Part shown: positions 11,441-21,318 of the stretch, in pieces
Numbering within the stretch: position 1 is the first letter of the stretch
Layout: each line of letters begins with the position of its first letter
Assembly: GCA_963920665.1 (NCBI GenBank)
Contig: OY987273.1
Coordinates: 15,068,501 to 15,132,500, forward strand
Origin: Straminergon stramineum
Taxonomy: Eukaryota > Streptophyta > Bryopsida > Hypnales > Calliergonaceae
Length of the DNA stretch: 64,000 nt
Direction of reading: 5' to 3'
Notes under the pieces: model-generated
Database searches by the model: none
Told to the model about the DNA's origin: nothing
What the model saw: only the letters and a program-made list of their open reading frames with translations
Made by a program: the position numbers and the translations under genes

Positions 11441-11804
11441 ATACTTTAAGCAAAATTTCAGACTTCATTTGGGCATAGTAAAATAACTTTTTTCAAAAAA
11501 CTTTGAACTAATAAAAGGTAGGAAATCAAACCAGATTTCATCTCCAAAAATCCTTTTGACATTTCAAGTCTCCAATCAAAAGTTATGGTCAAATTTTTGG
11601 AAAGGCATTGGAAAGGACATTTTTTTGACTACTTCAAACTTTTTCTCTGAAATTTGTCCATAACTTTTAATTGGAGGATCAAAATGTCAAAAGGATTTTT
11701 AGAGATGAAATTTGGTTTGATTTCCCACCTTTTTTAGATTAAGGTTTTTCAAAAAAAGTTTTTCTACTATGCCAAAATGAGGTTTAAAATTCTACTTGGA
11801 GTAT
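11441..11804. mobile_element. Foldback (inverted-repeat) element, arms about 165 bp
   Basis: The left arm starts ATACTTTAAG and runs through TTGGGCATAGTAAAATAAC, GGAAATCAAACCAGATTTCA and CCTTTTGACATTT to about 11605. The reverse complement of 11640-11804 reads ATACTCCAAG, TTGGCATAGTAGAAAAAC, GGAAATCAAACCAAATTTCA and CCTTTTGACATTT. The two arms therefore pair over most of their length around a loop of roughly 35 bp. A single related arm occurs at 42225-42420. No target duplication was identified. A transcript would form a long hairpin. Confidence 0.8.
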
Positions 11805-11862
11805 ATTTTTCTAGTTTTGACTTAACTATGAGTGGTTGCTTTTCTATTCATCCTAATCAAAT

Positions 11863-12045
11863 ATATCCCATATAGTTTGTTCTACCACCTACCACCCCAC
11901 GTGTATAAAGAGATTTTTTTCTCTTCCCTTCATACATCGCGGTAAGTGGCATATGTCCCATATGGTTTGTCATGCTTCTTACCAACCCTTTGAATAAAGA
12001 GCTTCTCTTCTTTCTATCATAACCATCAAGGTAAGTGGCATTTTA
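11863..12045 (+). repeat. Tandem pair with TATAAA motif (about 90-bp units)
   Basis: Two neighbouring copies run ATATATCCCATATAGTTTGT to GGTAAGTGGC and ATATGTCCCATATGGTTTGT to GGTAAGTGGC. A third copy at 42440-42535 follows a relative of the foldback arm, so arm plus TATAAA unit form one dispersed repeat. The TATAAAGAG/TATAAATAG box looks like a transposable-element promoter. Confidence 0.55.
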
Positions 12046-12558
12046 AGCTAGGCTATTAATCAAATTTAGTTGAATAGACTATAGTATAGTATTCTTTAAT
12101 ATTAAATTATGAAGTGCTTATACCTTTAAAAAATTAATTACAATTCATCATTCTATTCCATGGGTATTATATGTGTTGACATGGCAACCCTACTCAGTTT
12201 GTATGTCTGTAGACGTGGTAGTGCTCTTGTGGTTGGTCTAACCAATGTAGCATCCTACGTGGCAAATTTTTGAATAATAATAATTTGATCAAATCAAGAA
12301 ATAAAATCAACATATGTGTGTTGATTATTGTCTGAACCAAAATGTCCTAATCAACTATCCCAACCAATATATATGAGTTGATTATCATGTTGGTTTGGAC
12401 ATTGTTTTTTCTTGTTTCTAATTAGAAACAACAATACCTCCTACAACAACAGCAACTAGGTTTTATTCCCAAGTATTCCATTGGATTTTATGTTGTTTTT
12501 ATATTTATGTAGCATATCGTCTAGAATATATTGTGTACTCAATTAACAATTCAATGTA

Positions 12559-12771
12559 TTGGAATGTAGGACGGAGGCACCTCCTTTCAATTCAGTTACT
12601 AGTATGCTAGAATGTACGATAGAGGTACTCCCATTCACTTCAACCACTGATGGAAAGGGAGGGGAGAAATTTGTGGTGCAAGGCTATTCTAACTCCTTCT
12701 ATATTGGCTGTGAGGAGTGTACTAGGGCAATGCAGAATGTAGGGCAAGTCACATCTGGGTATTATCCCTAA
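12559..12771 (+). CDS. Possible exon upstream of the SUVR-like gene
   Basis: An open stretch follows a GAATGTAG acceptor-like site and encodes a Thr/Ser-rich, Cys-containing segment (FYIGCEECTRAMQNVGQV). It is on the same strand as the SUVR-like exons. No domain was recognised. Confidence 0.2.
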   Translation: MECRTEAPPFNSVTSMLECTIEVLPFTSTTDGKGGEKFVVQGYSNSFYIGCEECTRAMQNVGQVTSGYYP

Positions 12772-13237
12772 ACCTTCCCTACTTTGTTTCCTTGCCTATA
12801 ATGTTTTTCAATGTTGACAACATATTGAACCTCCAAATGTGTGTTTTGTTTTCTATAGATATTTGATTTCTAGGGAGGGTTCTAGGAAAAGATGTAGGTC
12901 AAGATTCCCAAATTAGGCTTGATAGATTGAAGTTATATTTTCTAGGTAATATTTGTATGCTAAGTATTGCTAGGAAAATGTATGAATTTGTTTTGTTCGG
13001 AATGTAGAAGCATAGTCGGAAAAAGTGTTTTGTTGGGTATACATGCAAATTACTTTAAAAAATTAGAATAAACAAATGTATACAAATTTGTAAAAATGCG
13101 TTCTTTTTGAAATGTAGAAGCATATCAAGAAAATGTTTATTGTGTACAATTTGTATAGTTCTTCTTGTGTCAAATGTGTAAGCCGTTCAAGTCAATGGGC
13201 AAGATGTAGCAATTAAGACTAGGATGGTGATGAAAAT

Positions 13238-13971
13238 ATGGACGATGATGGTGGACTTTGTGGGAATCCTAAACACCCTAGCAAAGAAGGGAGGGCTAAG
13301 GCCACAATGGCAAGGGTAGCCCAGTGTGTACTATCGATTAGTGATTATACTATTTCTAATGAAGCCAACGTCATTGTCAATGTGGATGTTGATGAAGCCA
13401 TCGTCACTGTTGCTAGTGAAGTCCCTATTGCAGTTGTTGGTGAAGCCAATGTCAAGACAGAGGATGAAAAGGTCATTGTCGAGGTGGCTAAGTCTATATT
13501 TGCGGTCGATGAGGGAACCGTCGTTGAAGAAGCCACTATTGGCTCAAAGGGAGGTGTTGACAAAACCACTTGTAGATTTGGAGGGGAGAAGGCCCTAGTA
13601 CCAAGAAAGAGATGGTTGCCAAAACCACTCATGGAGTTGGAAGGGACAAGGATCCTAGTACTAGAGAGGGAGTGGATGAAGAAGCCACTAGAGGACAAGG
13701 CAAAGATGAGGTTGCTAAAGCAAGACCAAGAACAAGATCTAGGTATGATTTCCTTTGAGACCTTTGTCATTTTGTCTAGCTTTTTAAATCCACAACCTGT
13801 AAGTCAAATGTATAAGTGTTACAAATATGTGCTTTATGTGGAATTTAGGGAGAAGAGGCAGAAGTCTGAAGACATAGGGAAGCCTAAATAGAAGAAGACC
13901 AAGCATAGTAGACCTAAAGTGAGCAAATCAACACCGGTGAATTGGATTGGGAGGCCACCCTCTTGCCCCAT
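13238..13971 (+). pseudogene. Probable N-terminal exons of the SUVR-like gene
   Basis: A first open segment (13238-13740) encodes acidic Val/Glu/Ala repeats (VDVDEAIVTVASEV and similar). It then reads, in the frame that stays open to a GTATGA donor at 13741, Lys/Arg/Glu-rich repeats with DPSTREGVDEEATRGQ. A second exon (13849-13971) is bounded by GAATTTAG and a GTAATG donor and encodes a basic segment ending STPVNWIGRPPSCPM, with one in-frame TAG. The SET-family exons start 94 bp further on, so these are probably the variable N-terminal part of that protein. This is inference from order and splice signals. Confidence 0.4.
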
Positions 13972-14356
13972 GTAATGTTTAATGTATTGTTTCGTTTTTC
14001 TAGAATATTTAATCCATTATATAAGACACGTGTACATGTTTCTGAGGTTGGATTTTGGCCATAGGAACAATTGTGGTATGATGCACGTGACTTATCTAAT
14101 GGATTAGAAAGAGTTCCAATCATGGTATGTGTGGAAAGTATGGAATGCCATGCTTTAGAGGAATTTACTTACTATCCTCATTCCAAGTTGTCTACAATTG
14201 CATCTAAGAATTTGGCTAAAGTGAATGGATTTCCATGCTCCTTGCTAATGCGGTGATTGTTCTTGTCACGGGCATGCATGTTGTTGTGGGGTGAAAAACC
14301 TTATGCACTTGGCATACAACGAATGAGGTCGCCTACGATGTTCCATCCTAAACCAT

Positions 14357-14522
14357 GTAAGTTTTGCCTAATTGAGAGATATCACTCATTACATTACTAT
14401 CTTGCTATCTTTATAGTCTTACAATTTTTGTGGATTGTATACAACCATGTACTTTGCGAACCAGACGTGTGTTAATTTTGTACATTGTGTGCTGATCATG
14501 CAGTAATTTGTACAATTGGTAG
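14357..14522 (+). other. Intron of the SUVR-like gene
   Basis: It begins GTAAGT and ends TTGGTAG, 166 bp. Removing it joins pre-SET halves in the order expected for the family. Confidence 0.65.
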
Positions 14523-14953
14523 GTCTTTAAGGAGGAGTTGATATTTTGCACTGCAAAATGTCTGAAGCAAGATTTTGCATGCCCTGGCTATACCAATAGA
14601 GTTTTTGTTCAAGAATGAAATGATTCTTGCAATTGCAGTAGTTCATGTGGCAACAAAGTGATTCAAAAAGATTTATGCATTCCCACAAAGTTTTCCTAGT
14701 TTGGAGAGAAGGATTGGGGATTGCGGACAAAGAAGACAATTTGAAAAGGGTCTTTTCTTTTCAAATACGTAGGAGAAATTGTTACAAATGCAGAGCTCAT
14801 GCAATGAAGGGCTTTCGCAAAATTGGGGAAGGTGGAGGAGTTCATGCTAGCACTTGATGCTAATTGGAAATCTGAGCAGCAGGTTACTGATGATTTTGCA
14901 TTGTGCATAGACAACACGTTTTTGGGAAATTTCAGTAGATTCGTAATCCACAA

Positions 14954-15064
14954 GTATTTGCCATCAACTGCATGTTGGAATTTTGATAATTGTATTTTTT
15001 GTGATGAAGATAGTACAAATTGTACTTCTTTGAATCTCATTATACATAGTTGTTTGTTTCCAAG
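14954..15064 (+). other. Intron inside the SET domain
   Basis: It begins GTATTT and ends TTTCCAAG, 111 bp. Splicing gives RFVIHKCQDANLIDL, matching the RFINH-RC-DANLVDI pattern of SUVR proteins. That restored match is the evidence for the boundaries. Confidence 0.7.
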
Positions 15065-15734
15065 ATGTCAAGACGCCAACCTCATTGATTTGTCCATCAA
15101 AGATAATTGTGTGGATCCAAGTCTCTACCATGTGGCATTTTTTGCACAAGTAGACATTCCACCCTTGGAAGAGTTGACTTGGGATTATGGCTGTAGCTTT
15201 GAAATGTCAAAAGTAGTAGTTCCCTTCCATTGTAAGTGCAGTAGCACTCTTTGTGATGACATAGAAATTCACAAATCCTCGATTCATTCCATCACCAACC
15301 GCTTGCCACATCACTAATTACTCTATGTCATGTGCAAGTTGATTCAAGAGGTTGCATTGTGGAGATTTTGCATGAATTAACCAATCTTGGGTGAGTTGGG
15401 AGTATTTTTACATCTTTGTATAATTTGTACATTTTGTACAGAACTATATACAGAATATGTTATGTACATGTCTTGCACACCATTTTTCAGACTTGGACTT
15501 GTGAATAATGTGTATTCACATATACATTTATTGAAGCAAAGCATATTTAGTTATTTATTGATGAACAAAACACAAGTCATTGCACACTACATGGACATAT
15601 TCCAACTTTACTTACTAACAAACATGCTACAATCTATAGACTAACTCTACTACGACTCCCTTATGGTTGTAAAACCAAAATCCACCTTGAACCCTAATTC
15701 TTTAGCGCTTGTTTGTCGTCTCCATCTAGTGTTG

Positions 15735-16110
15735 CTATCGAGTTGAGAGAACAACCCCCATAAGTTGTAGGTATGAAGTGAGGAACTTAGTAGTGATTGG
15801 ATAGCATCTGTGAATGTCGTCATTGTCAAAGTAGTAAGTCACCTCTTTAAGCCAATTTGGAATCCACTCCCCTAGGTTTGGCACCTCTACCCCTACACTT
15901 GGCATCTCCACACTTGGCACCTCCACTTCTTCTTTGTATCCAATTTCGCTGCAAATTTCCATAAGCCTAAATTTGGAATTTGCAGCTTCAATCCATTCTA
16001 ACTTCTTTCTATCTCCTTGTAGTAATAGACCTCTCACTTCATCTGAATCAAAAATGGAAGCTTTCCTTTCCGCCTCTCCACTTGCTCACCAACACGAGTA
16101 AGGTAATGAC
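15735..16110 (-). pseudogene. Unassigned minus-strand exon
   Basis: A frame on the minus strand encodes KASIFDSDEVRGLLLQGDRK, EIGYKEEVEVPSVEMPSVGV, and WIPNWLKEVTYYFDN. The Val-Glu-Val-Pro-Ser repeat is short. It needs a frame change near 16060 to extend to MSFLSKCKANLSHYL. It lies downstream of the B3 pseudogene on the same strand and may be a 3-prime exon of it. The domain was not recognised. Confidence 0.3.
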
Positions 16111-16439
16111 TTAGGTTTGCCTTGCATTTGGAAAGGAAAGACATATTAAGCTACTCCACTCTATGAACAACATGACTGAACATGAGCTCAAGCTATCAAA
16201 GTACCGTATCTAAACCATTACAAGAAGTTCACCATAAAGTTAAGCAGAATTGTAAAATTATACCATCCAATATATGAGATGAAACATAAGAGATGATGAA
16301 AATGGGTGATAGAAGAACAATAGTGTACATTTGTCTAAGCAAATTCTCCCATAGTGGACATGCTTTCGTGCCTAATATACATTATATACTATACAATATA
16401 CATTTTGTTCTCCTATAAGGACATCACATCTGACTCAAC

Positions 16440-17130
16440 ATAGTACAAACACTACAAACACTATATTTTTGTACTATATGTATTTCAAAAACTTTAAACC
16501 TGAACCTTGGATACAAGTAGTATAGTCTTTACTTTGAAACCATATGATCGTAGTACAACAGTGTTCAAACATTCCTTTCCCTTACTGCTATTGATAGAAT
16601 TGTAGTACAAATACTATGAACACTACAATACTTGAATTGAATGTATTTCTAAGAACTCTGAATCCTAAACCTCAGTTACAATTAGTACAAGTTTGTATCC
16701 TTGGAAACATAGGATGGTAGTATAGTAGTGTGCGAGCACTCCTTTCGCTTACCACTAGCAATTGAAAAGTAGTCATTCTAATACAAACACTATGAACACT
16801 ACAATTTTTGAACTAAATGTATATCAAGAACTCAGAATCCTAAACCTCAGTTATTAGTAGTACAATTTATACTCTTGGAAACATTGGATGGTAGCATAGC
16901 AATGTATAAACATTCCTTTCACTTGCCTCTATTGGTAGAAATGTAGTTGTCCTAGTACGAATACTACAGTTTTTGAACTAAATGAATTTCTAAGAACTGT
17001 AGATCCTAACCCTCATCTACAAATAAGACAATCCGTACTGTTAGAACTATAGAATGGTAGTGCCCTAGAATACGAACATTCCTATCACTTATTGCTATTG
17101 ATAGACATACAATTCTCCTAGTACAACTGG
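16440..17130. repeat. Tandem array, about 168-bp period, four units
   Basis: Units begin with variants of TAGTACAAACACTATGAACAC at about 16443, 16611, 16780 and 16953, with a partial fifth near 17118. Each continues with TTTGAACTAAATGTATTTC, CTAAGAACT, ATCCTAAACCTCA and ACATTCCTTTC. The units are clearly diverged from one another. Confidence 0.8.
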
Positions 17131-17443
17131 TACCCATTGTAAAAAATTAGTGCATAAAACAATAAAGAAATTGATGATGTACAAGGAGATGAGCTTACTT
17201 GTAGTATAGAAGGTAAGTGCTTGAAATCCTAAGCCGTTGTTTACTACGAATTCTAGCAACTTGAATTGCATTCAAATACAACAAGTTGCCAGTTAGTACT
17301 AAGAGGTGTGCATTACATTACAACTACAATACTGAGGAGTTGAGGAGTTAAAAACTTCTATTCTTGTGTCCTTATTGAATCAAGGCAAACCATAAGTTGA
17401 AATTGGAGTAAATGAAACTAATAGGAATTTTGAATACAAACCC

Positions 17444-17690
17444 TCACATAGTTTGATTAATTGACTTAAATGAGAGTGCTGGGGCTTTTGATGCCACAAC
17501 TCGCTCAAACAATGCCTCACCACTCCTAATGACAATACTTGGGCATGTACGTCTACTACTCCAAATTTCTAGGTAGTAGAGAATGTTGCCTTGCTTCAAA
17601 GTCGGTGTTTTTGAAACACAATTATCCGTCAAACTAATTGATGAATCAAAGTCACAACTTACATCTGCCAAAGAACAAGGTTTGTTACTA
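17444..17690 (-). pseudogene. Unassigned minus-strand exon
   Basis: After a possible TTCTTTGGCAG acceptor the frame reads SLTDNCVSKTPTLKQGNILY, then RSGEALFERVVASKAPALSF, and ends at a GTGAGG donor-like site near 17447. It is open throughout and sits between the B3 pseudogene and the exon at 15.7-16.1 kb, all on the minus strand. No family was recognised. Confidence 0.35.
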
Positions 17691-17771
17691 CACAATGGGA
17701 AGTAAGCCGTGATGACTTGTTGAACAAGTCTAAAGCTACAAAATGGAAAATAAGAAGTGATGCTTTGTTAA

Positions 17772-18002
17772 GGCTATATTCATTATTTTGAGACTTTTTA
17801 TAGATTTTGAGACAAAGTGCTAGTTACTAGAAAATTCATTTAAAAAAATAGTAATTGAAACCAAAAATAAATAATGCTTAAATGGTGATCCTTCAATGAA
17901 ATTCTTAAAGTTGGTGTTGTTACCTATTTAAAAAAATACTAGTAAGGAGATAAAGCAGATAAAAATGAGACTGTGAAAAGTCTCAATATAATGAATATAG
18001 CC
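17772..18002. mobile_element. hAT-type MITE, 231 bp, with 8-bp target duplication
   Basis: The left end is GGCTATATTCATTATTTTGA. The reverse complement of the right end is GGCTATATTCATTATATTGA. The inverted match continues to about 30 bp (GACTTTT). The flanks are TTTGTTAA (17764-17771) and TTTGTTGA (18003-18010), matching at 7 of 8 positions. This is the 8-bp duplication typical of hAT elements. The interior is AT-rich with no coding capacity. Confidence 0.85.
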
Positions 18003-18563
18003 TTTGTTGAGCAAACATAGAGTTACAAAATGGAGCCAAGTTAGACATCGCTACACAACATTGGAAACAAGGAGTCCAAAACCCAAGGCACTTCACTATG
18101 CAAAAATACAGAGCTAATACAAAGCACAATACTAGAAATGAGGAGCGTGAAACACCATCTCTCAGAAACCACAGAAGGGACTGTCGCATTGGAGAAGTCA
18201 ACGGGTTGTGTGACTCAAGATGTTGTCCTTGACAACATTCTATATTAAAGGTGACATGTTACACATACAATTAAGAAGTCCACCCAAATACTGTTACTCT
18301 GCCTTTGAGGAACATTCAGATTGTATGATAGGTCACCATATTATATGCACAAAATAATTGAGTACAAATTTGTACAAAGAGTATGGAAATATATAGAGAG
18401 TATGGAAATGCATAGATCTAGAGAATATATAATTGTACAGAAAGTATTTATCTTTACTTACAAAAAATAAAAATCTACATAATATAAAGTTCATAAACTG
18501 TGCACCAAAAAATTTAGGGAAATAGTAGCCTAATGGATCAAGTAAGTTAATGGTACGTGACTT

Positions 18564-18920
18564 CTAAGTAAGTTGATTCATGAAGCACATGGATGGTTCT
18601 ACTGAGCTAGTAGACAAATCCTGATGAACAACTTCTTCTAGTGGATCGGTTTGTAACTCTACGTTGGATTTCCTTTTGACACTCACATGGAAATGGGACA
18701 TTTTGACAAGAGTAAACGTGATCTTGTTGCCTTCAACAAATCCATGTAAGTTCACATTATTTCTCTAGCCTTTCCCAAATAGTACTTGTGTGCACCATCC
18801 ATCCTTGCTATAAAAAAATTTCACTTTGACCAACGACTAGTAGAGTTTTCCTATACACTAAAGTGTGAAATATTTTGGGAATTCATGACCTTCGTCATGC
18901 ACAAACTATATGGGCACAGT
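18564..18920 (-). pseudogene. B3 DNA-binding domain gene (REM-like), decayed
   Basis: Reading leftward from a TGTATGCAG acceptor at about 18921, one frame gives TVPI-FVHDEGHEFPKYFTL, IGKLY-SLVKVKFFYSKDGW, then NVNLHGFVEGNKITFTLVKM and SHFHVSVKRK, with dashes for stops. This follows the B3 fold of plant transcription factors: the VP--F motif, the GK-W-V-L strand, GW--F and EG(D/N)-I-F-LV. Four TAG codons interrupt it with no frameshift. Two of them sit where B3 proteins carry Trp (GKLY-W and GKG-W), consistent with TGG to TAG. The C-terminal tail reads PLEEVVHQDLSTSSVEPS. It cannot encode an intact domain as it stands. Confidence 0.7.
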
Positions 18921-18924
18921 CTGC

Positions 18925-20540
18925 ATACACAACAACCAAAGATAAGAGATTTGTAGTCCTAAAAATAGAAAGATAAAAACGCAAAGCACCAGAGAGGAAT
19001 TATGCACTAGTTGAAACAATGAGGTTTTTGCTAATGTCTTTTGGAACATGGCATCTCCACTAGTAGTAGTCGTCTATGAGTCAAAGCACCCACACCATGT
19101 GAATCAGACAAACAAAATCTAGCAACCACACCAACGATGCTAGCAAGCAAGCCTAGAGTGACGAGCTTGAGAGCCTCAAGTGTGGAGCCTAGAGCCCCAA
19201 ACATGAACTTTATTTTAGATTTTAGATTTTATTTAGATTTATTATTATTTATTTATAAAAATAGAAAAAACTTACTATTTATAGTAAATTTTGAGACCTA
19301 TGACCATGATTTCCATTATAGCCCTATGACCATGTGGTATTGTTTATTTTTATTTTTTTGGCTTGTAATTATTATTCTCTTTAGAAGAATTTTATGAAAG
19401 CTCTATACAATTACATGAAGACTTCATTTGGCCCACTAAATTTTAAATATATAATCAATTAGAGAAATTCACTACAAAGCAATAAAATACCTACAATACA
19501 AGGCTCATAAAATAAAGATTGGAAAATAACAAGCCTCCACTACAACTATACTAGACCTATCTATTCAATTGTCATTTACCTTAGAATAGGGATAAAGAAC
19601 AATGGCATAATTAATAGCCTCACAATATTTGAATGACCATCAAATTGCAATCCCATTGACCTCTTGTAGATATACTCCAACCTAATGGAGTAATTCCCCC
19701 CCTCCCCCCAAATCACAAAATAATGTGCAAGTCATCAAAAAATCCACTAAAAAAAGAAAGAAAAATGGTTATAGGATTTTAATTATTAATTACTAGTTAT
19801 TAGTGTGAGTTTTTGGATATAGAGTCTACTTCCAAAAGTAGGCAAGAAGGATAGACCTTGTTTTGCATGTCCTTGACAGTTGGCAAGATCAAATACCTCT
19901 AACAAACTCTTTATTAACTCATACTAGTCTTTGGACCAACATTCTTCCTATATTCAATATCAAGGTAAAAGGTTCCATAAATACTTTGTCCCTTTACTTC
20001 AATGATTGAATTGACAAAGGTAAATACATAATGAAGGCAAATACTTGGTCTGCTACATATGATCAGAAGCTTTGCATGTTTGATTCTTCATAAGCATTAT
20101 GATGCTCATGTACTACCCCTAGTTTTGGTCTATGCTTATTCCAAGAAATTTATGATCCCAACTTGAACGAGGAGAAGCTTCAATTCATTGAAGCTGTAAC
20201 TAGGTGCACGAATAAACTTATCCTCACAAATGTCCATTTCACAAAAATACCTAATAAGGTAGTACAAATGCTTACAATTTACATATTGTTCATGTCCTCC
20301 TATAGCAGAGACAACCATGTTCACAAAGTCTAGGCATGTACAAGCTCAAAACATGCCCATTGTAATTTGGTTGATGTTCATGTTTGGCATTGATCCAATC
20401 TCTAGAGATACTATCGTGCTGAGGCCCAGAAAGGGAAGCAAGGTGACGCCCAAGATCGTCCCTTTGATATTCCCTGCACTCTCCCACTTATTTCGTTGTT
20501 CAATTGTAGGTGCGTTTGCAAGCCGACAGATGTTTTTGTT
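18925..20540. other. AT-rich spacer
   Basis: No supported gene. It includes an ATTTTAGATTTTAGATTT run near 19210 and a run of C (CCCCCCTCCCCCC) near 19699. Confidence 0.5.
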
Positions 20541-20700
20541 CAAGGTTGACGAAAGTGAGCGTCCCGGGCAAAATCGTGTCCAAAAATCGGTCGTCCAGCC
20601 GTTCGGACCCTGCGGACGCTGTGTCTCTGGTGGGTTAAAAACACTGTCCGCAAATTTACCCTAGGTAAATGCGGACGGGTGGGCGGATGGCTAGTGGCTA
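20541..20700. mobile_element. Left terminus of hAT-type element with GC-rich subterminal region
   Basis: It starts CAAGGTTGAC and then turns abruptly GC-rich with GGACG/GTCCGC words (TGCGGACGCTG, TGTCCGC, GCGGACGGGTGGGCGG). At 115-140 bp from the end is AAATTTACCCTAGGTAAATG, a near-palindrome. The terminus at 41692 has the same first ten bases in inverted orientation and the related TTTACCCTGGGGTAA at a similar distance. The hAT transposase gene ends 620 bp inside. Confidence 0.65.
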
Positions 20701-21318
20701 GTTATTTAATACAAAGCTTCAACTCCTTCAAGTAAACTTTGATTCCTTGAATGCTTTTTACAATAACATATGGAGTTATGGACTATCCTTTGTAGTGTAC
20801 TCAACCAAAGAAATTGTACACTATAATTGCAATTATGAATTATCAAGGGAAAGGATTAAAAAAAAATTCAAAATTCTCTTCACCTTGAAAATGATCAAAT
20901 CTATGATTCTATGACAATCATGAAGTCAAAATTGTTGCATTATATATGTATCTTGCAATGTATCATGCTTCATACAAAGAAAGAGGAACACAATCAATTT
21001 TGGAGGGACTTCTTGGTTTTGCCATTCAAAAAAAAGTAATCATACTTTCAACATCAATAAGGAAACTCCAAGTCTCCAATTGCAATGAAAGCTTTAGACA
21101 ATCAATTTCCATTACATGCTCAATGTATCATAAGCATCTAAACACCTAAGCCTACATCCCTTGAATCTCTAAGGCTTGTAATCACTATCTCCTTTCACCT
21201 CAGCCCCGCTACTGTCACATCTAGTTTCCCATCGGTCGTCTTCATCACTAGATGTCTCTTCCATGTCGTTTGATGAAGATTGTACAATTTTCACTCTTTT
21301 TTGTACTTGTGTAGATGT

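Larger units (their letters stand above)
14065..15317 (+). pseudogene. SUVR1/2/4-like histone H3K9 methyltransferase, decayed
   Basis: Exon 1 (14065-14356, GTAAGT donor) holds the start of the pre-SET region: DLSNGLERVPI, then EEFTYYPHSKL, then after a 1-bp shift CGDCSCHGHACCCG. Exon 2 (14523-14953) reads NDSCNCSSSCGNK, DWGLRTKKTI, KYVGEIVTNAELM, LALDANWKSE and DNTFLGNFSRFVIH. A 111-bp intron (GTATTT at 14954, AG at 15064) joins H-K to CQDANLIDL, followed by DPSLYHVAFFA, the ELTWDYG motif and the post-SET CKCSSTLC. These match the order and landmarks of plant SUVR SET proteins, which methylate H3K9. Stops lie near 14616, 14691, 14730 and 14802, plus one near 14253, so it cannot make an intact enzyme as read. 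The TGA near 14616 replaces the first Cys of a pre-SET cluster. Confidence 0.8.

Noticed and set aside
13345..13770. A 141-codon minus-strand frame opposite the SUVR-like N-terminal exon
   Set aside because: It mirrors the acidic Val/Glu repeats as Ser/Thr repeats; the plus strand carries the splice signals and the downstream SET exons.
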